Shown in pieces: positions 5,477 to 8,864 of a stretch of DNA of 8,864 nt. The notes below the pieces were generated by a model that was not told the DNA's origin, made no database searches, and worked only from the letters and a program-made list of their open reading frames with translations. How positions within the stretch are numbered: the stretch's first letter is position 1; the number at the start of each line of letters is the position of its first letter. A program made the translations under genes and the position numbers. The DNA comes from QYOJ01 sp043806735 (GTDB taxonomy: Bacteria > Bacteroidota > Bacteroidia > Bacteroidales > FEN-979), in the NCBI GenBank assembly GCA_043806735.1, contig JAZDGR010000030.1:1-8864 (forward strand). Direction: 5' to 3'.

Positions 5477-7834
5477 TTGACAGAAAGTAAACATAATATT
5501 TTCGAACTCGTTGACCGGATTGTCGAACATCGCGGTCGAGACGTTTCCGCCGTGATCCCGATCCTGCAGGATATTCAGGAAGAATTCCACTACCTTCCCG
5601 AAGACGCCCTGCAGCAGGTATGTGCGATCTCCGGAATTTCCCCTTCCCGCATTACCGGAATCTCCACTTTTTATAGCCAGTTCCGTCACCGGCCGGCTGG
5701 CCGGCACATCATCAAAGTATGCACCGGAACCGCCTGTCACGTCAAAGGTGCTACACAAGTGGTTGACGCGTTGAGAAGAGAATTAAAATTAACCGGACGG
5801 GAAGATACCGATAGCCGGAGGTTGTTCACCATCGAAAAGGTGGCCTGTCTCGGATGCTGCACCATCGCTCCTGTCATCCGGATCGACGACGTGACCTATG
5901 GGCAGGTGTCTCCTGAAAAAACCAGAGAGATCCTGGATGATTTCCTGGCGAACAAGGCAAGCCAGAAACAGGAAAAATCCCCCCGCCGCGCAAAGGGCCT
6001 GAACGGACAGGGTGAGATCCGGATAGGGCTGGGATCCTGCTGCATTGCAAGTGGCAGTTCGGAAGTAAAGTCGGAGCTGGAAAAGACACTCGCAGAAACC
6101 CGCATCCATGTAAATGTCAAGCAGGTGGGTTGTGTCGGGATCTGTCATCAGGTCCCGGTGCTGGAGATCGTGAAACCCGGTGAGCCCGCCGCCTATTACA
6201 CTCGGATCAGACCCGAAGAGGTCAGGGAGGTCGTGTTGAGTCACTTCCGGCCCGAAGGCCGGTTCAACCGGTTTAAAACAGGCATAGTGAACCTCGTCGG
6301 ATACCTCCTTCACGACGGAGCTCCGTTATCCGTTCGAAAATACCCAGCGGAAGAACGTAATACCCCGGTAACCGAATTCCTGGGACCGCAGATCAATATC
6401 GCGACCGAAAACCGGGGCGTGGTGCGACCGACCGATCTCGGGGAATACAAACGATCGGGAGGATTTGTAGCACTCCGAAAATGCCTGCAGGAAATGACTC
6501 CCAGGGGGGTGATCGAAGAAATTACGCGAAGCGGACTAAGGGGAAGGGGAGGAGCGGGCTTTCCCACAGGAAAGAAATGGCAACTCGTAAGCGAGGAGAG
6601 AGGATCCGGGAAGGTGGTGATCTGCAACGGCGACGAAGGCGATCCGGGCGCTTTCATGGACCGGATGATCCTCGAGTCATATCCTTACCGCGTCATTGAG
6701 GGAATGCTCATTGCCGGGTATGCCACAGGAGCCTCCGATGGGATCTTTTACATCCGGGCCGAATACCCTCTGGCTGTTTCCCGCGTAAACGAAGCCCTGA
6801 AGAAGTGCCGGAAAGAGGGATGGATAGGGAAAAACATCCTGGGAACCGGGTTTTCTTTCGATGCCAGGATTTTCGAAGGTGCCGGGGCATTTGTCTGCGG
6901 GGAGGAAACGGCGCTGATCGCGTCGGTGGAAGGAAACCGGGGGCACCCCCGGGTCAGGCCTCCTTACCCATCCGCTCATGGATTATGGGGGATCCCCACG
7001 CTGGTCAACAACACCGAAACGCTTGCCTTCATCTCCTGGATCATTCGCCGTGGAGCGGAACAGTTTGCCCGCATCGGCATCAACGGAAGCAGGGGCACCA
7101 AAGTATTTGCCCTGGCTGGAAAGGTTAACCGGGGCGGACTGATCGAAGTGCCTATGGGCATGAGCATCCGCCAGGTGGTGGAGGAGATCGGGCATGGTAT
7201 CGCCAATGGAAAAGCCTTTAAAGCCGTTCAGATCGGGGGCCCTTCGGGAGGTTGTATACCGGCAGCGCTGGCCGACCTGACCATTGATTTTGAAGCCCTT
7301 ACGGAAGTCGGATCGATGATGGGATCGGGGGGGATGGTGGTCCTCGACGAAACCGATTGCATGGTGGATATCGCACATTATTTTCTCTCCTTCACGCAAA
7401 ATCAGTCATGCGGCAAGTGTACTTTCTGCCGGATCGGGACCCGCCGCATGCTGGAGCTGCTGGAGAAGATCCGCAACGGAAAAGGAACGATGGAAGACCT
7501 GAAACTTCTCGAACATCTGTCCGGATCCATCAAAAGGAGTAGTTTATGCGGACTCGGAAAAACCGCTCCCAACCCGATCTTATCAATCCTCACCTATTTT
7601 CGCGAGGAAGTAGAAGCCCATCTGCATGGGAAATGCCCGGCAGGAAAATGCACCCCACTCATCCGGTATTCGATCACGGATGCCTGTATCGGCTGTACCA
7701 AATGCGCCCAGCGTTGCCCTTCGGAAGCCATTGAGTTTAAGCCCTTTGAAAAACATATCATCCAGGCAGATAAATGCATCAAATGCGATAGTTGCCGGCA
7801 GGTATGCCCGGAAAATGCTGTGGAGGTAAACTAA
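5477..7834 (+). CDS. Fused NuoE/HymA-NuoF/HymB NADH-oxidising flavoprotein with C-terminal 2x[4Fe-4S] domain
   Basis: This is a 785-residue fusion, numbered from TTG 5477. Residues 5-157 are a NuoE/HymA domain with [2Fe-2S] ligands C82, C87, C124 and C128. Residues 158-178 are a charged linker. Residues 179-255 are a second thioredoxin-like [2Fe-2S] domain (C188, C189, C219, C223). The NuoF core then carries the FMN/NADH motifs GRGGAGFPTG (356-365), NGDEGDPGAFMDR (384-396) and GAGAFVCGEETA (468-479). An SLBB-like segment follows (about 540-590), then the [4Fe-4S] ligands C645, C648, C651 and C691. Two ferredoxin motifs close the protein (C737/740/743/747 and C767/770/773/777). In HydBC- and StnAB-type complexes these parts occur as separate cytoplasmic subunits that oxidise or reduce NADH at FMN. 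The start is uncertain: the only other candidate is GTG 5432, which lies inside the repeat and adds 15 unrelated residues. There is no in-frame ATG near the start. The next gene follows 4 bases after the stop. Confidence 0.9.
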   Translation: MTESKHNIFELVDRIVEHRGRDVSAVIPILQDIQEEFHYLPEDALQQVCAISGISPSRITGISTFYSQFRHRPAGRHIIKVCTGTACHVKGATQVVDALRRELKLTGREDTDSRRLFTIEKVACLGCCTIAPVIRIDDVTYGQVSPEKTREILDDFLANKASQKQEKSPRRAKGLNGQGEIRIGLGSCCIASGSSEVKSELEKTLAETRIHVNVKQVGCVGICHQVPVLEIVKPGEPAAYYTRIRPEEVREVVLSHFRPEGRFNRFKTGIVNLVGYLLHDGAPLSVRKYPAEERNTPVTEFLGPQINIATENRGVVRPTDLGEYKRSGGFVALRKCLQEMTPRGVIEEITRSGLRGRGGAGFPTGKKWQLVSEERGSGKVVICNGDEGDPGAFMDRMILESYPYRVIEGMLIAGYATGASDGIFYIRAEYPLAVSRVNEALKKCRKEGWIGKNILGTGFSFDARIFEGAGAFVCGEETALIASVEGNRGHPRVRPPYPSAHGLWGIPTLVNNTETLAFISWIIRRGAEQFARIGINGSRGTKVFALAGKVNRGGLIEVPMGMSIRQVVEEIGHGIANGKAFKAVQIGGPSGGCIPAALADLTIDFEALTEVGSMMGSGGMVVLDETDCMVDIAHYFLSFTQNQSCGKCTFCRIGTRRMLELLEKIRNGKGTMEDLKLLEHLSGSIKRSSLCGLGKTAPNPILSILTYFREEVEAHLHGKCPAGKCTPLIRYSITDACIGCTKCAQRCPSEAIEFKPFEKHIIQADKCIKCDSCRQVCPENAVEVN
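7822..7826 (+). promoter_or_regulatory. Candidate ribosome binding site for the NuoG/GltD-like gene
   Basis: GGAGG sits inside the last codons of the upstream gene, 12 bases before the ATG at 7839. The spacing is slightly long, but the match is good and fits coupled translation of the two subunits. Confidence 0.45.
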
Positions 7835-7838
7835 GATT

Positions 7839-8864
7839 ATGCGGATCACCATCGACTATATCCCCATTGAAGTTCAGGAAGGCATGACGGTTATGCAGGC
7901 GGCCGGATCAGCAGGCATTCGCATCCCTGCGCTTTGTTATCTCCCCGGGCATACCAACCATCCTTCCTGCATGGTATGTATGGTAAAAGACCTTGCCAGC
8001 GGGAAAATGATCCCATCCTGTGCAGTGCTTGCAGAAGACGGAATGAACCTGTCGGCCCACGGCGAAGAGGTGATGGAAGCAAGAAAAGAGGCGCTGGAAC
8101 TTCTTCTCAGCGATCATGTCGGTGATTGTGAAGCCCCCTGCCGCCTATCCTGTCCCGCTTTTATGAACATCCCGCTGATGAACCGGCTGATTGCCGCCGG
8201 CCGGATTGAAGAAGCATTGCAGGTTGTACGTCAGGAGATCGCGCTTCCCCTGGTACTCGGAACCATCTGTCCGGCTCCCTGTGAAAATGCATGCCGCCGG
8301 AAAAAAGTGGACGAACCGGTTTCGATCTGCCTGTTGAATCGGTTTACTGCACAGGATGAAAACAACAGGAATTCGGGGTTACATACGGGAGCCTTACAAA
8401 CCGGAAAACGGGTCACCGTGATCGGAACAGGACCAGCCGGTCTTTCGGCGGCTTTTTACCTTCTCCGGATGGGACATGCATGCGTAATGTTCGACAAGCA
8501 AAAACTCCCCGGAGGCGCCCTGCGGAGCGCCATCCCCGATGATCTACTGCCTAAAAAGATGCTCGATGCCGACATCGAATGTATCCGGAAAATGGGCGGG
8601 GAATTTATCTTGAATACTCACGTCACCCGGCAGTTTTGGACTGAAAAGATCCTTCCGGAATACGATGCCGTGATCCTGGCAACCGGCTTCCGGGAAGAAC
8701 ACCCCATCGACGGATTCGGACTAAAACCCTTGGCAAACGGATCCTACATCAATAAGCAAACGTTCGCTTCCTGCACACCGGGTATCTTTGGGTGCGGCAG
8801 CATCGTCTATAAGCAACTGTTATCGGTCAGGTCCGGGGCCCAGGGGAAGCGTGCCGCTCTCGAG
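7839..8864 (+). CDS. NuoG-type [2Fe-2S] + GltD-like Fe-S/FAD oxidoreductase subunit, 3'-truncated by the window edge
   Basis: The frame is open from ATG 7839 to the last base (342 codons, no stop), so the C-terminus is missing. Residues 1-78 are a NuoG/HydA-type [2Fe-2S] ferredoxin with C33, C44, C47 and C61. Residues 79-165 combine a NuoG-like helix (ELLLSDH, H93) with the GltD/dihydropyrimidine-dehydrogenase Fe-S domain: C97, C101 and C105 before PAFMNIP, then CPAPCENAC (C144, C148, C152). An FAD Rossmann fold follows, with GTGPAG (196-201), the acidic D219, PGG (224-226) and VILATG (278-283). The second FAD segment, TPGIFGCGS (313-321), comes only 30 residues later. The NAD(P)H-binding domain that GltD and NfnB insert between these segments is absent. 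The usual Asp of the GD motif is Ser321. The gene lies 4 bases after the NuoEF fusion, so the two products probably form one complex related to Stn/Hyd systems. The downstream part could carry a catalytic domain. Confidence 0.88.
   Translation, partial: MRITIDYIPIEVQEGMTVMQAAGSAGIRIPALCYLPGHTNHPSCMVCMVKDLASGKMIPSCAVLAEDGMNLSAHGEEVMEARKEALELLLSDHVGDCEAPCRLSCPAFMNIPLMNRLIAAGRIEEALQVVRQEIALPLVLGTICPAPCENACRRKKVDEPVSICLLNRFTAQDENNRNSGLHTGALQTGKRVTVIGTGPAGLSAAFYLLRMGHACVMFDKQKLPGGALRSAIPDDLLPKKMLDADIECIRKMGGEFILNTHVTRQFWTEKILPEYDAVILATGFREEHPIDGFGLKPLANGSYINKQTFASCTPGIFGCGSIVYKQLLSVRSGAQGKRAALE

Noticed and set aside
5463..5480. Short ATG frame before the fusion gene, possibly a leader peptide
   Set aside because: It has only five codons, no Shine-Dalgarno and no attenuator-like structure after it.
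5789..6313. Long open frame on the minus strand opposite the NuoEF fusion
   Set aside because: It has no recognisable domain and lies opposite two clear Fe-S domains.
8859..8864. Window ends in CTCGAG, as if at a cloning junction
   Set aside because: The same hexamer also occurs within a gene at about 6670, and the reading frame is open through it, so it is most likely chance.

Overview
This window looks like part of an anaerobe's redox island, probably from the Bacteroidota. The placement is an inference. It rests on the protein types (exported 6-bladed and PQQ-like beta-propellers, a HymA/HymB-type diaphorase) and on the mostly weak Shine-Dalgarno signals. There is no rRNA or other marker gene to confirm it. 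All genes are on the + strand and packed tightly, and both outer genes run off the window.

Region 1 (1-5336) is a five-gene, operon-like block aimed at the cell envelope. In order it encodes the C-terminal part of a PQQ-like beta-propeller protein, a membrane-anchored NHL/6-bladed propeller with a Cys-rich motif, a Tat-exported ferredoxin with 16 cysteines in four [4Fe-4S] motifs (NapG/MauM-like), a polytopic NapH/NosR-like membrane iron-sulfur protein, and a second PQQ-like propeller carried on three transmembrane helices. Junctions are an ATGA overlap or gaps of 7-16 bases. No terminal reductase or dehydrogenase catalytic subunit is visible. The block resembles an electron conduit across the inner membrane whose partner is unknown.

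Region 2 (5337-5476) is a 140-base gap. It holds a compact degenerate repeat: about six copies of an 8-mer related to ACGCGGAT, three in each orientation, with a hairpin near the middle of the 5' half. It is the only sizeable gap in the window, and the next gene has no ATG start.

Region 3 (5477-8864) encodes soluble NADH/flavin/ferredoxin machinery. The first gene fuses a NuoE/HymA-type subunit to a NuoF/HymB-type subunit with a C-terminal 2x[4Fe-4S] ferredoxin. Four bases later comes a gene combining a NuoG-type [2Fe-2S] domain, a GltD-type cysteine-rich Fe-S domain and an FAD-binding fold. This resembles the electron-bifurcating HydABC / Sporomusa-type Nfn (Stn) families. However, the GltD-like part passes directly from the first to the second FAD-binding segment, and the NAD(P)H-binding Rossmann domain of true GltD/NfnB proteins is absent. 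The second substrate is therefore unclear and may be set by a domain or gene beyond the window.

Working model (inference): the cytoplasmic NADH-oxidising, possibly bifurcating complex and the membrane/periplasmic Fe-S and propeller block could form one electron path between NADH/ferredoxin and an extracytoplasmic reaction. The repeat-bearing gap leaves open whether the two blocks are co-transcribed.
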